Assembly: GCF_014805685.1 (NCBI RefSeq)
Contig: NC_060899.1
Location: 15,436,454-15,500,453, forward strand
Reading direction: 5' to 3'
Length of the DNA: 64,000 nt
Source of the DNA: Silurus meridionalis
Lineage: Eukaryota; Chordata; Actinopteri; Siluriformes; Siluridae
Both the position numbers and the translations under genes were made by a program. The notes beneath the pieces are model-generated. The model was not told where the DNA came from and ran no database searches. It was given only the letters and a program-made list of their open reading frames with translations. Shown here piece after piece: positions 27,123 to 40,753 of the stretch. Position 1 is the stretch's first letter. The number at the start of each line of letters is the position of its first letter.

Positions 27123-28636
27123 TAATCCATTAAATACAACCTGTGTATCAGATTGAATCTTATCAAAGTCAGAGTGAATGATGGAAAAAAAGAGAGCGAT
27201 GCTTTCTGAAAAGGCTGAAAAGACGCAAAACCTAATGGAACACGTGTATTATCCGAAGCCGTCGTGTTCTCAATCCCACGCCGTGGATACAAACGAGACG
27301 AGGGGAAAGAAGAGACCAAATACTAAAACACACGGAGGTTAAAACAGCCATGTGTTTGGTTTTCTCTTTGGATCCTGACAATCTGAAAGCACATAATGAG
27401 CCATATTTGAAAGCAAAGCCCCTGTGACACACTCGGGGGGGAGTTTGGGGGGGGTTCAGGAAACTAATCAACGCCACTGTGGTGCGAAACGATCGGAAGA
27501 AGGAGATGTTTAAAGATGGGAATGGAAAAGTGATTTTAGATTCTGGATTCTGATTGGTCAGAAGGCGTTGGTTGTTTTTTTTAACAAGCCGCAGGTTTGT
27601 GTTAAACCGCTCGTTAATGCCGTGATCGTTTCCATGGAAACAGTTTGTTCACCAAACCCTTAATTATAACCTAACGCCAATTTTTTCCATCAATATGTAT
27701 ATGTATCAATATTTATATTGTTTTATCTTATTATTATTACTTTTCCAGCAGTATTGTGTTTTTGTGCTTGTGCTTTCTCAGGTTTGATGTAGGATGTTGG
27801 ATGTAGGGGGCTGATGATGGTCACTGCACCATGTTGTTGAACCCTTGAGCACTTTCACACTTGTAGGAGGCTTCGTGCCCCATCCCCTTCCCTACAACCC
27901 CCTCCACTCCCCTCCTCCCAGTTACACATCTGCCCCATGGCTCAATCTTTCCCATTTGTATCACCTTTACCACCCACCTCTCTTCTTTTCTCCTTTCTTC
28001 TCCTCTCCTTTTATCCCTGCCGAAAACAGACCTGGGGCATCTCTTCATCTCTCCATCTCTTCATCACTCCATCTCTCTAATCCATGACTCTGACTTGGCT
28101 TAAAGGTACTCCAGCTTGTGGGAGGATTAGATGCTGATTTCAAGGTGACGCTGTTGTTGTGCACAAAAACAACCCCGAACCGGTTCTCCAAGCAAAGAAA
28201 GTCGTGATGTCTTGACTGGTTTGACTGAATTTAACTCACATGAGTATCTGAGGACCCGATTCATTGCTGAGAAATAGAAGCAAGGACCAGTGCAACAGCG
28301 CCCCCTAGATGCTTCTATGTATCAGTTACACATAATGGTTGTGTTGATTTATATATATACTGTAAACCTCTTTCTCTACTATCTATCTCTTTTTATCCCC
28401 TTTGAGGCTCATGTATCTACACAAGTGTGCATCTAGGTTTTCTCCAGGTTCGCCGGTTTCCTCCCACCTCCAAAAAATCATGATGGAATTCTATTCTGTT
28501 CTATTCTATTCTATTCCAGCTGTGTAAGTGTGTGATGTTCATCTCATCCTGGATGAACTGTGCACTTGTAGTGCTTTCTCAGCATGTTTCTAAGATTCAT
28601 CTCGACCCTGACTGGGATAAAACACATGCAGGAAGT

Positions 28637-28678
<42 letters not shown>
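28637..28678 (+). repeat. (GA)n microsatellite
   Basis: A GA run of about 40 bases. Confidence 0.97.
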
Positions 28679-28681
<3 letters not shown>

Positions 28682-29182
28682 GTTTTCTTTGCAGTTTGTT
28701 GCTTTTCGGAGATGGAGGTGAGGCTCACAGGTCCATCACTGGTGTTTGAATTTCACCAATATTAATGATGAGCAGAAGGTTGTGAGATCAGAGCTCACTG
28801 TCTGTGCTGTGTAAAGTCAGCCTGGCTCTAATCAAATCCTCACACCATCTCCCAAACCACGAGGTTTATTTCATGGAGATTATCTTGAATTTCAGATTCT
28901 CTTACCGAACCACACCATCAGCACCGTTTCATCAACACGTCCCGTGTTTTTTTTCCTCTGTCCATCAGGATCGATCAAACCACAGCATCACCCACAGCGG
29001 AATTACCTCTGTGGCATGTTTATGACGTCGGATTAGCATATTTCTCCGTGTGGAAATGCAATGCAGTCATTTTTACGACTAAATAAATAAGTTTTATCTG
29101 TTCATACTGCAGTCTGATCCGTTCTGTGTGCTGCGTTTACACCGAGGTGCTGTTTCTCCTGAATATATCTGCTGCTCGACTG

Positions 29183-29185
<3 letters not shown>

Positions 29186-29219
<34 letters not shown>
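29186..29219 (+). repeat. (GT)n microsatellite
   Basis: About 17 GT units. Confidence 0.97.
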
Positions 29220-29222
<3 letters not shown>

Positions 29223-29550
29223 GTTGGGGGTGTTTATTTTCCTTTGGCCTACAGCTCAGGAGGATTCGTCATCTTCGAAGAGATTTTTATTTTACGGAGC
29301 AAAATTATTTATCTTTATACATATTTATATGCAGTTAGGTTTTACTGCCTTCTGGTAGAGTGAGGATTTGGTTTTAAATATGTTATTGGCTTTAAAAGGT
29401 AAAATGAATTTAATAAAAAATGATAAATAGCAACAAAGCAGTATACACAGCAAAACATAATATATTTATATATACAGAATTTAATATCTTTTTAATATAT
29501 TGCGATATACATTTTGCTGTGTTTAAAGGTGTTTAAAGAAATAAAACAAT

Positions 29551-29581
29551 ATAATATAATATAATATAATATAATATAATA
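29551..29581 (+). repeat. (ATAAT)n pentanucleotide repeat
   Basis: Six tandem five-base units directly before the CGATTAATCGC-type repeat. Confidence 0.95.
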
Positions 29582-29990
29582 AGGGCTCTCAATCGATTAA
29601 AACATTTAATCGCGATTAATCGCACGATCGTCATGAGTTCGCTCGTGATTAATCGCAATGTAATTAATTTGATCTATTTTAAATGTAACTTAAATTAATA
29701 CTTTTAAGTTTTCAATTCTTTAATCAACATGTACACGGACAAATATTGATGCTTTATGCAAATGTATGTTTATTATTAGTGAAACCAGACTCAACACAGA
29801 ACGCAGACAAAATAATCTTGAAAATGTTTTGAAGTAATTATGGTAAATTATGTAAATCATCTGGACACCAAACAGAACTTTTGCTGTTTCCACACGGACG
29901 GTTTTAGTTGGCGGATGTGTGCGTCATGGCGGATTTTGGTGCTGATTTGAGAATTCACATCAGTAATAAACAAATGCTTAGTGATCTTAC
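29582..29990. repeat. interspersed repeat of the CGATTAATCGC type (hAT-like?)
   Basis: The words TTTAATCGCGATTAATCGC and GTGATTAATCGCAATGTAAT are characteristic of an abundant fish interspersed repeat that I associate with hAT-type DNA transposons. No transposase frame remains. The right boundary is approximate. Confidence 0.4.
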
Positions 29991-30054
29991 GTGACTTACG
30001 TTTGACAAACGTCTGCAACAAACATACTACAATACTTCGAATAGTTTATTTGTT

Positions 30055-30760
30055 TTTTTTTTCAATCTTCACTCTTCTCCTCTTCTTCTTCACCACCAAA
30101 TCCATCCTACACACCACCATCCAATGCTGTCTAGCTACACTGTTCCCTGCCAACACCTTACAGTCTCCAATCTCCTTCAGGTTGCATCTCCTACATAGAT
30201 CATAATCCACCTGTGTGCACCTTCCACCACTCTTATACATCACCACTTCATCTTACTCACTTCAGAATCTCCTCCATCTCACAGAGCAGTGCATAAGTGA
30301 AGATGACATTTATCATCACCCCTCTGGCTTCCAGCTTCACGTTCATCACCCTATCAGAAACTCTCTTCGCCTCCACTAAACTCTTACTGTACTCTTCCTT
30401 CAGAATCCCCCCTACACCATCTCTTTCCATCCACACCATGATAGAACAGTTTAAACACCTCCAATGTTCCTGGTCTTACTCTCTTTCCACTTGTTCTCCT
30501 GAACACACAACATATCTACCTTTCTTCTCTCCATCATATCAGCTCCCTCTCTCCCTCTACCAGTCATAGTACCAACATTTAAAGTACCAACCCGAACCTC
30601 CATTCTCCTCCACTTCTCCTTTTCCTGCTGTCCTATACTGTTTATATTGATTATAGTCAGCTTGATCTTCATGGTTCTTGAGTTCAACTTTCCACAGTTT
30701 CCACATGGATCTTTAGGTTGTTCATGTGGAACCATCCTCAACTGTACCTAATGATCTCCA
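30055..30760 (-). pseudogene. LINE ORF2 endonuclease-domain relic
   Basis: The minus strand reads in order VRVGTLNVGTMTGRGRE, ADMMERRKVDMLCVQENKWK (endonuclease start; NVGTM and CVQE.KW are motifs I and II of APE-type LINE endonucleases), then GVGGILKEEYSKSLVEAKRV and SDRVMNVKLE (30439-30350), then STQVDY-like CTQVDYDLCRRCNLKEIGDC (30246-30150) and VARQHWMVVCRM. These proteins are often mislabelled 'craniofacial development protein 2-like' in fish. Frames are broken by stops and indels and the reverse transcriptase is missing here, so it is a dead fragment. Clade probably RTE-like. Confidence 0.8.
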
Positions 30761-32680
30761 ATCGAAGAGAACACCAGCCAGAAGTGTGAATCCGGCAGGT
30801 CCGCAAAGACGAATGGGACAGGATTAGTGTTTTGTAATAATAATAATAAATAATAAATAAATAAATAATTGCAGTAGTTTGAGAAGTCAGTATGCTGTTA
30901 TTGGAAAATAATTCACTTCACGCTCATATTCATGACACCAGACATCATTTATTATTTTCCTCTAACTGCATGTGACAAAGTGATTTAACACAATTATTTT
31001 ACATTTTTATTTAATTGAAAATTGATGGGTTTTTTTCCAAGTCTTTTATTTCCTACTTAAACTTTCTGACCCCAATTAAAAATTATTTTTTGCTTTATCA
31101 GATATACAAGTATTTCATTTTGACTCATTGGAAATGTGTGTTATTACTGAAATTTGGGAGTCATGTCAGTTCTAACGTAAGTGTATAACATCTTTAACAT
31201 GCTGTCGCCGAAATCGACGTCACATCCGCAGCATAAAACCTCAGGACGAAACTATGAGGTGAGTTCTGGCTCTGTGAGATCGTCTCGGTTCTCGGCTGCT
31301 CTCCGAACGCCAGAACATCAGTCGTGTGTGTATCGCGAGACAGCAGCACGCCCACGCGCAGCAACACAACAACCCTGAGGTGTCGAAACACTCAGCGCTT
31401 ATAAAACAGAGAAGAGTAACGATGGAGAGTTCGGTGAAGCTTAGGAAGCACATCCAGCAACCACAAGCTCGGGGTTTAGAGCAGAAGCTGCATGGTAAAG
31501 TGGACTTAAAGGAACAGTTTGGACCAAAAAGTACGGACGGAATTAAATCAACAGCACAAATGTTATCAATCTGCCATGGCATGTCTGTTCTCCAAATACT
31601 TTACTAAGTTGTGTAGAAAAGAGTTGAGGTCCCCAACCACTGGGTCACGGCCCAGCACCATGCCGTGGAAGAGTCTCCACAGGGTCACAAGAAGGTTCTA
31701 CTATCCAAATCCAGTCTGACTTTATCTCAACAACCCCCAAATATTAAACCCCCCCAAACCCCTAACACACACAAGTATATTTTCAAGAAGAAACTATTGA
31801 TCCAAATTCCCATTGAACAGACTCCTTCCACTCCAGCCACATCTCCAACTTCACGATCTGAATGTCACGATTTCTTGCAGTATGCCTAAAAGGGCTGTCA
31901 GGACTTTCTGTGGTAATGCTAAGTCATGTTAGCATGGAGACTCTAGTGGAATGTCTGGAGTCGGTGATGTGTTTATAAACAGGAATACCGAGGGCGAGTT
32001 GAAGGGTTTTACAATAAAATATGTAATAACCAACCCAGATGTTTAGTGAAGTTTTGCAAAGCATCGTTTATAGCTAGTGACGTTACAGAACCCTTTGTTT
32101 GTCTTCACGCTTGTCTGGTATTGACTTCTGCCTAGCGTAGCCTTTTCAAGTGTTGATTTCGGTTTGCCCTTTTGGATTTTGTTTGCTTCGCTCAATAAAA
32201 CCCCACATCTGCATTCCTTCCCCGTCCCTGACTGACATCTGGGAGTTTAATACTTTCTTCAGTTGCTTTCTTGTTGTTTGTGTCATCGTGTTCTTCTCAC
32301 TGAAAATAACACAACATCTAAAGTTCAGCTGAGGTGAGTAATGCAGCTGATGTGACCCATATTCTCATTGGTCTGCTTGAAACGTAAGGCTCTGGAGAAT
32401 AGCGCAGGAAACAGAAACAGTGACATTTCCACCAGGCTAAATGTTAATTAGCCTTGTAGGATCTGCACTTGAGGACCATAATATGACACCTAATATGCTC
32501 TCGGTTCATGACTCGAGTATTTATCAGCTTCTTTATTTCTCTAATTCGGATTTTGATTTGGGTTTTATTGGCTTCAGATCAGCTAAAAGGGACTTTTTAT
32601 TAAAAATGGTGTCTAAAAATATAAAAGCTTTGGAGATCCGTATGCATAATATACATACACATACACTACAGGGAATAAAA
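30761..32680. other. intergenic, nothing firmly recognised
   Basis: An AAT run lies at 30837-30866. Frames at 31181-31607 overlap on both strands and show no known domain; the local G+C rise at 31200-31400 is modest. 31625-31690 contains CCCCAACCACTGGGTCACGG, a word typical of a fish repeat. Confidence 0.35.
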
Positions 32681-32689
32681 TATGTGAAC

Positions 32690-33000
32690 ATCTCTGTAGT
32701 AAAGTCAGGTAGTGATGTAGGTGAGGTGAGGAGGCCTTTTCACATCAGTTTAAAAATGTGTTCAGTGGGGTTGGAGCTCTATAAATGGAGATCGTCCACT
32801 CCAATCCATGTAAAGCATATCTCCATGGAGCTGGATTTTTGTGCACAGGTTTGGATCTCCGAGTTGAACAAAGAGAAAATTTCCTTCTCCCACACCCAAA
32901 GACGTTCTATACAATTGTGTGCCTTCAAGTTTGTGCTCAGAGTTTTGGGCTCACGTCAGGTCTTCCAAAACATTTGTCCAAGTTTGTGTATATACGGGAT
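32690..33000 (+). mobile_element. family M element, copy 7 (partial)
   Basis: It has GTAAAGTCAGGTAGTGATGT, AGGTGAGGTGAGGAGGCC, GGGGTTGGAGCTCTATA, CAATTGTGTGCCTTCAAG. The left terminal part and the CCCAATACTTTT end are lost. Confidence 0.6.
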
Positions 33001-35200
33001 CTATAAATAAAATACTGAAATCCCCCCAAAAATGAGGTAAACCAGTGTTTGGATTGAATCCCCTACAAGTGCTTGCGGACGTTTTAGAGACTAATTCGCT
33101 TTGGCATCTCAGAAGGATGAATTTTTATGTAATTTGACGCGTCAACATTCGTGACTAAGACTCACTCAAACGAGTTGCTCTGTCGCAGTGTGTATTTTAA
33201 ACTTCCATTTCTTTAAAATACCACGTGTCCTCGAACGCAACGAAGACCCTCGTCTGTTTTTTCCATCAGGAACGTCTCGAACGTCTCGATTTTCCCACTC
33301 ACCAGTCGTAATAGGCGTCGGCCGTTGGGTTACGATGACAACATCAGCCCAGTCCTAAGCACAGCAATTACAAAGAATTAGCTCTAATTGTATTTGGACG
33401 CGACCTCGAAGGAGGAAGCGAAGCGTAAATTTGATTAATGAAAGGAAATTGTGATGGATGGACACTCGGGGTATGCGAGGTTAACGACGTTAATAAACAG
33501 ATAATAAACAGATCATAGATCAAGTCATGGAGAAATACGAACACAAAAATGTTGGATAAATGTTGGGTAAATAAGTCCTAAAAGTCCTTTTCTTTCTTGT
33601 TTTCTCGTAAATTCAACCAAACGCGGTTGTTTTCTCTTTATCACGACTTCATCTTCTTGTGATCTAGAGGCAGCATCATGGATAAAAACATAACCATTTG
33701 TTTTAAAAGTCGTGATAACGAGAAATGAATTAAGAATTGAATTGAGACAAAACATGAATTACTCGTAGCTTTAGTATAATAGCTGAGATAAAAAAAAAAG
33801 ACAAAAACATCACATGTATATAATCCTCTATATAAGGCGATTTCCAGTGTAGACTTGAGGTAACATTTGTGTGCATTCATTTCATATTTAATAATAATAA
33901 TAACAGGACAAATGAATCACAGCTAACGATCATTAGCGAAACATCCTGAAAGAAATTTTGGGAGAAATCAGTGTTATTTACTATATGTGATTATTTTAGT
34001 GACTTATTTTAGTCAGAGTTCATTAGAACCTCATTCACGTGTCCTGCAAAGACATGAGTTAGCGTTTATGTCAAACAATTAATGCTGAGACTGGATTCTC
34101 ACATATTTTTTGTTTGTGGGCATGTACATTTAGAGATCTTCAGGTTGCAGAAGAACCATATGAAAAAATCACAATTCCTTCAAACTTCACCTGAAGAACA
34201 CGTTATGTGTAAATTGTCCAGATTTACAGTATACGAGCAATTATTAAGGTTGTGTCTCCCCCTGCTGGATACAATATCAACTACACCTAGCGTTACAATT
34301 GTAGGAATGAAAATGAAAAGAAAATATTTTATTTATTTCTCTATAATTGAAGCATTTTATTACAGTTTAGTACAGAAAACTTAATTGTTTAATAATATGC
34401 CTGACTATGACATTTGGAGAAAATAGGGTATTTTTTCAGGGAGGTATTTCAACGGTTTAGTAGTTAAAAGGCGAAATGAAATAAAATTAAATACAACACA
34501 AGCAGTCTTAGACATCTACAGTAATTTTTAATAAAGTATGTGCTGATGCTTAATAACACACTTCCAGTTATTTCCCTCACTTCCAGTTTTGGTTTCTTTT
34601 CTCAGTATATGCAGGACCTTATTTCTTGTGTGTGGTTTATCACAAATCAGTGCATTTCAGTAAAACAACACTACGGTGCAAAACTGTATATCAAATACAA
34701 TCTTATCATTTGGATTAATACAAGTGACACGAAGACATTACAAATATGTAACACTCATATGGATGAAATATTTAAAATGTACGAGGTTTGACATCATTAC
34801 CAGAGGCCGGAGCTGAAAAATGACGGGACGGAATTACAAGCTGACTTTTAGTAACGTGGTTAAAACGTCAATCAATACATGACAATACATGACATATGTA
34901 TAATTAGTGTATAATTAGTAATAAGTCTAAATAGTAAAGACCACCCTCGATTAAGTGATCTGGCATTAGCCGACTAGGTTGCTACGAGGGTGTGTGCATG
35001 CATTGCTAGTCTGAAAGATGATGTGCACCTCAGAAGACGAGACAGAGTACACGGCACAGCCAGATGGCAAATAACGATCGTATAAATGTCTGAAAAACAC
35101 TTTTTTGTAGAGGAAATATTATTGCGAGCTTTCAGTGTGACTTTTTAATGTGGCTTTGAGGAACCGAGCTAAATGTATATCTTAGTAAATAAAATCATGG
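33001..35200. other. intergenic, nothing recognised
   Basis: AT-rich. 33300-33440 is less AT-rich and non-repetitive and might be regulatory, but no feature can be supported. Confidence 0.4.
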
Positions 35201-35204
35201 AGAA

Positions 35205-35625
35205 ATCTTGTGGAGAATTCTCGTTGTAAATTCTCATGGAGAACTCTTGTGGGGAACTCTCGTGGGGAACTCTCGTTGAGGATTCTCATGGAGAATTCTC
35301 GTGGAGAACTCTCGTGGGGAACTCTCGTTGAGGATTCTCATGGAGAACTCTCGTGGAGAACTCTCATAGAGAACTCTTGTGGAGAACTCTCTTGGGGAAC
35401 TCTCTTGGGGAACTCTTGTTGAGGATTCTCATGGAAAACTCTCGTGGGGAACTCACGTGGAGAACTCTTGTGGAGAACTTTAGTGGGGAACTCTCGTTGA
35501 GGATTCTCATGGAGAACTCTCGTGGGGAACTCTCGTAGAGAACTCTTGTGGAGAAATCTTGTGGAAAACTCACGTGGAGAACTCCGGTGGAGAACTCTTG
35601 TTGAGGACTCTCATGGAGAAATTTG
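35205..35625 (+). repeat. 15-bp minisatellite array
   Basis: Units of the type GAGAACTCTCGTGGG (variants with CTTGTGG, CTCATG, GTTGAGGATT) repeat in register over about 420 bp. The unit is five codons long, so frames read through it on both strands, but the products are simple repeats. It lies 300 bp beyond the stop codon of the downstream CAP gene. Confidence 0.93.
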
Positions 35626-35917
35626 TAAAAATCTGTGTTTTTATGTTTCATTTGTGTTCTCTGTTAGCTCACTAGATTTTTTTCTCTTCATACAGTTTTT
35701 CTTCTCTGATAAAAAAAAAAAAAGAAAGAAAAGAAATCACACATGCTGTAGCGTTTACACCTGTTTACATCCAAACCCGCTAAATATGATCTTTTGCGGG
35801 TCAAAAACAGTCGCTAATATGAGATACGAGCGCTCTGGTTTGTGAAGGTCTAGTACCCATGATTCAAGAAGGCAGGAGGAACTTGTCTGAGAAAAGTCAT
35901 CCAAGATTCATGGATAT

Positions 35918-36114
35918 TTAGAATAGAAACGACAGAATCAGAGCCGCGAGCAGCAGTAAACTCCCAGCGAGATCGCTATATCCCGATGACAGCACGATCG
36001 TTGCATCCGATGTCAATGTGTCTGTCGTCCATGTGTCTGTCGTCCAGGTGTCTGTTGTCCACGTGTCCGTCGTCCATCCGGTTAAGGGTTCCTCCGTTGT
36101 ACTTTTTATTTCAG
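35918..36114 (-). CDS. CAP gene B exon 6: stalk and GPI signal
   Basis: It starts after CCTACAG and ends at TAA. It encodes a Thr-rich stalk with four 15-bp repeats (WTTDT units) and the C-terminal hydrophobic segment. 197 bases; begins in phase 1, as does exon 6 of copy A. Confidence 0.85.
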
Positions 36115-39100
36115 CTGTAGGAAACACAAAAATGCTTTTGACGCTCTACTGCACAGAAAAGCAATATTATAATATATCAAACTAAATATAATATATATAA
36201 TATATAGTTATAAATATAACATTAATATATTAGCATGACAGGCTAACCTGATAATGACCAAGCACAACATTTATTCCACTCACATTAATATATTAGCATG
36301 ACATGCTAACCTGATAATGACTAAGCAAAACATTTATTTCACTTACATTAAAAGGCGGAGAAGGTTCTCTTCTGGATTTGTGTTCAAACAATTTGTGCTA
36401 ATTATTGCAATTGTTTTGAATAGTGCCAAAATACTTTTCTAGTTGTTAAATAGTTTTTATTATACACATATTGTTTGTGTAATTCATTTGTCTATATATA
36501 TTATACCTGAGAAGAGGGGAATTAGTGACACCTATAGGTGATGCGAGGAAAGAACAAAGCGTAAGTTGCATTAGCTATTCCCGCGTCAGTTTCAGCTGAA
36601 CTGTTGAGGTGATCGGTAGGTAAATAAAGTCCTCTCCGGTAATATTTATACACATAATGTTAATAAACATTTTCTATATTTTACAAGACGATATACAACT
36701 TAGGTAAAGTGTTAGTAAAGTAAAGTAAAAAACTAGCGAAGTACTGTTTTCAGTGCTAGCTATACGACTTAATGATCATGCAGAATCATTGATCTGTTAG
36801 CTGGAATTTTGGGTTCAATAATAGCTGAAGTAATTCATCGCCGCTATAAAACAAAATAGAAACTCACGAAACCTTTCAGCAACTGGAGATCGTAATAGAA
36901 ACATAATAAAGGAGTTTCGAAAAAGGAGAAAAAGTTCATCACGATTATTAACAAAAAATGCAAATAATGACAAAGTTCCTGCTTTCAGTGTTCTGTTTTT
37001 GCTGGAATTGTTTTTACCTTTGAATAATAAACGCATGTTAAAATTTCAATAATTCTTTTATCAGAGAACAACGTAATTTATATAATATTTTATCTGAATC
37101 TTTTTATATACATACATTTTATTTATTTATTTTTTTATTTTTTTTATCAAATGTATCATGCTAAAAACGATGCGTTTGCACAGAGATTTGAGTTCCTGAA
37201 CTAAAACTGACTTTTGGCGGGAATTTAGTATCTTGTGAATCTAATAAAAAATAAATTAAATAAATACAAAAATACAAAAAATACAATCCAGCTAGTTATA
37301 GCATGCTAATACTATTTACTCTTAAAAATGGAAAACCATTTCCACATGCAGTTATTTTACTATGTGGATTTTTAGCTAGATTTTTTTTACACAGCCGCCC
37401 CGTCATATTACACTACAGAACGTTCCATATGGTACGACTATACAGTGATGGACTGTAAGAAATCAAATATAATTCATTACTGTACTTTACTGAAGTATTT
37501 CCATTTGGGGAGACTTTTACTTTAAACTTCACTTCATTTAAAAGTCAAATATTTCACTTTTTACTCAACTACATGTTGTGAAATCAGTCGTTCCTTTTTA
37601 TTTACGAGGAAAAAAAACGTAACTGCTGAAACACGCAGCGAGTCACCAATCAGGTTCGAGCGCACGATCTGTTTTCCACGCGTTCTGATTGGCGCTCGGT
37701 GTATCTACTGATCACCAACATACAGTTCAGCATCAGTTCAACAGTTTAACATTTAGAGAGAAATAAATAAGAAAACTTCAGACTCGAACTCGCCACAACA
37801 CACGTGGTTTTATTTGCGTGTTTTTTTAAGTAGTTAAAAAGAAGGTTTTGGGTTCATGATGATTGTAATAGAAATCAATCAGTGTTTGAGTCATTAATAT
37901 CATTGTATTAATAGATCAGTGTGCTGAGAGTCACATTCGAGTCTTTTCACATGAACTGAGGTGATTAAGTAAAGAATCTTGTGATAAAAATGATAACAGG
38001 AACATTATAGTTATAATAAATCACTACTTTGGATACTTAAGTACATTTGAAGCTAAAAATCATTTGTATTTTTACACAAGTGAACGTTTAAAGGGACTCT
38101 TTTACTTTTACTGGAATGAAAATTCTCTCTTCTTTAACTCAACTACATGATTTGTGTACTTCATCCACCGCTACACATACACATGTGGATAACTTTTTGA
38201 CCTCAGGAGTATCACACTAGCCTGTTGTTTGTTCCAGCTCCAGTGTTGGAGTGGAATGTTGGGCACGAGGAACATCAGGATTTTACTCCCATGACAGAAT
38301 TACAGAGTTGGGAAGTGCTGTGTGTTGAAAAGTTATATGTATTGACATTGTTTGACTACAAGAAATGTAAATATCCTTGTTATATTTATTATATTCAAAA
38401 AAGGTTTTTACGCATTTGTTATAAGAATAGCCGGTAAGTTCCTCTCAGCTGGAGGCTCTGAGCTCTAACCCAGTGTTCGCCCTTTTCTCCAAACATAATT
38501 AAGCTGTGGTCACACTACACTTTTCATTCCACTGAATTCCTTTCGATGCTGGAGATGAAAAACACAAGACCAGTGCAAGAATTATTTCGCAATTCGATGG
38601 GCCTCAAGTTTGGTGAACTCTGACCGACAAATTTTGCATCATGGACAAGACCGATAGAAGCCTGGTACGTAATGCTGTGACCTTTTCAGAAAAGACAAGA
38701 TGAAGAAAGCTCAGAATATAAAATCAACAAATTTGACATTTGAACGTGATCATAAACAATATGGTTGCTGTGAAATCTAGGGTTTTTAGGTGACAGCAGC
38801 TCTCAGGGTACAAGGAAGACATGCTTCCAGACTGTTCTCTGTTCTGGCTATGAGGTTGTGGACGAACTTTAATTTCCGAAACAGCTGAGTCTCTATTAGT
38901 TTTCAAATAACATCTAAATTCCTTTCTCTTTTGAAGCACTTCTCATTATAAATAAATTCACTTTCCAATCATTTTCTCTGCCAACAGAGTTTTAGGCTGA
39001 TGGTATTTTCAGTCTGTGTTCTAATGAACCACCATTAAGATGTATCTATTGATGGAGATTTGTAAGTCTTTCTGAATAAAGGTGTTGGCTACATGCCATA

Positions 39101-40718
39101 AATGTAATACACCCACATATTTGCATTGGAGCAGAGATAATGTAGCTGCCAAAACCAAGAACCTGATTACAAAAATTTATTGCAACACTTTAGCCTTTTC
39201 GTCTTTCCGGATCTCACCACAGGCATTTTTTATACAATCGTCCATCCCTGTTGGACATTTGGAGCAAGGAGGTCCTTTTTCATACGGCAATTCTTCCTTT
39301 ACATTCCCTCTGGAATTGAGACAAGAGATTAATTTTAGCTTTGAAATCATACTGATTTTGTAGCTGAGATGAAAAGTGGACTGAAAAACAGCACAGGATT
39401 CATATATGAAATACTCCAGGTAACGTTTACATTCATAAATAATTAACATTTAATAATACATCCTGCTGAAAACTTCTCAAACGTCTGCAGACACTCGGAA
39501 CAAGAGATTACTAGCTAATGTAAGATATAGTGTAGTAAGAGTAATAAGACAGTGACGTACGCTGGATCATAGTTGCAGACCAGAATTGTTGCGTTTCTAT
39601 AGGCTATTTTCTGAACCGTAGGGCAGAAGTGTGATGCACAGCCGACAATTCTGCTGCCCGCCCACACCAACTGGAACAAGCCACAGAACACAACGCACAA
39701 CACACCTGCAGTCAGTTTACATCATCACACAGCAAGCTACATGTTGCCTTCGTCTGCATTTGCTAGTATACCGTACATACACTGGGAAAACAGAGGGACG
39801 TGTCATCATATGGGCAACGAGCCTCATTTATCACCCGCTTACTGGTTTTTCTCAGTTGCTTTGGTGTGTTTCTCAAATCATTCTCTATATTTGTGAACCG
39901 GTCAGCGCAATTTCAAAACTCTTAGCAAAAGCTGCACAATAAATCGGATTTCCTGCACTTTTTTTCAAATTTCTTATGGTATCTATGAATTTCAGCAGTT
40001 TAAGTTTACTGTACTCTACTAATTTTCTGTTAATGGGTTGTTTATCCATATTCAGGAATTGTAATCCTGTTTTGCTGTCGAAATGAAGATTCACAAGGTT
40101 TAACCTTTGACCTGTTTTAGAGAACGAGTTGATCTTCGGTTGATCTGATGCCGTTCACTCTCTCAATTAGTGACATTGAAGATTCATCTGCACAATTCAT
40201 CAATGCAAGACACAAAATTACAAAAAAAAGGTTTCATAAAAATGTATGCTTGACAGATGATGACAACTGGTTTAACCATTTTGCATTCAATGACTTAATG
40301 AACTCATGAACTGATGCCCAGATGTTTTAGGAGTTAAAACTATTCAGGTGAAACCAGTATAATATATTTTGATCAGCATGAAATAAACAACTGTTAATGT
40401 GGGAAACTGCAGAAACTTGTACACAATCAATTAAATAAATGTATTAAGCGTTCGCAATTCGATCAAAGCAACGAACAATGTATTTACGATGTGCACAAGT
40501 GACTACGTGACGTGGAGGTTGAACGAGTAGTTTTGAGAATTTCATTTCTTATTTGAGAAACACTTTGAGGCAACTGCGAAAAAACTGTAATAAACTGTAA
40601 TGTTGCTGTAAGTGAAAATGTGTATATGAGTGAGTTTGGGTCAGACAGACGGACAGACATTCAGACAGACGGACAGACAGATGGACGGACGGACGGACGG
40701 ACGGACGGACGGACAGTC

Positions 40719-40753
<35 letters not shown>

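Larger units (their letters stand above)
24881..30045. other. 5-kb intergenic stretch with scattered simple repeats
   Basis: No gene recognised on either strand. Frames such as 26619-27125 are closed off by simple repeats and carry no domain. 27840-28080 is a C/T-rich block on the plus strand. 28435-28540 has CGCCGGTTTCCTCCCACCTC followed by TTCTATTCTATTC repeats, a piece resembling a common fish interspersed repeat. 29584-29700 has the CGATTAATCGC-type repeat listed separately. Confidence 0.4.

Noticed and set aside
26619..27125. 168-codon plus-strand frame
   Set aside because: Ends in a (CT)n run read as Leu-Ser, has no domain and no splice or promoter context.
31181..31607. Overlapping frames on both strands in a slightly GC-richer stretch
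   Set aside because: No known domain, no convincing splice sites, and equal coding potential on both strands.
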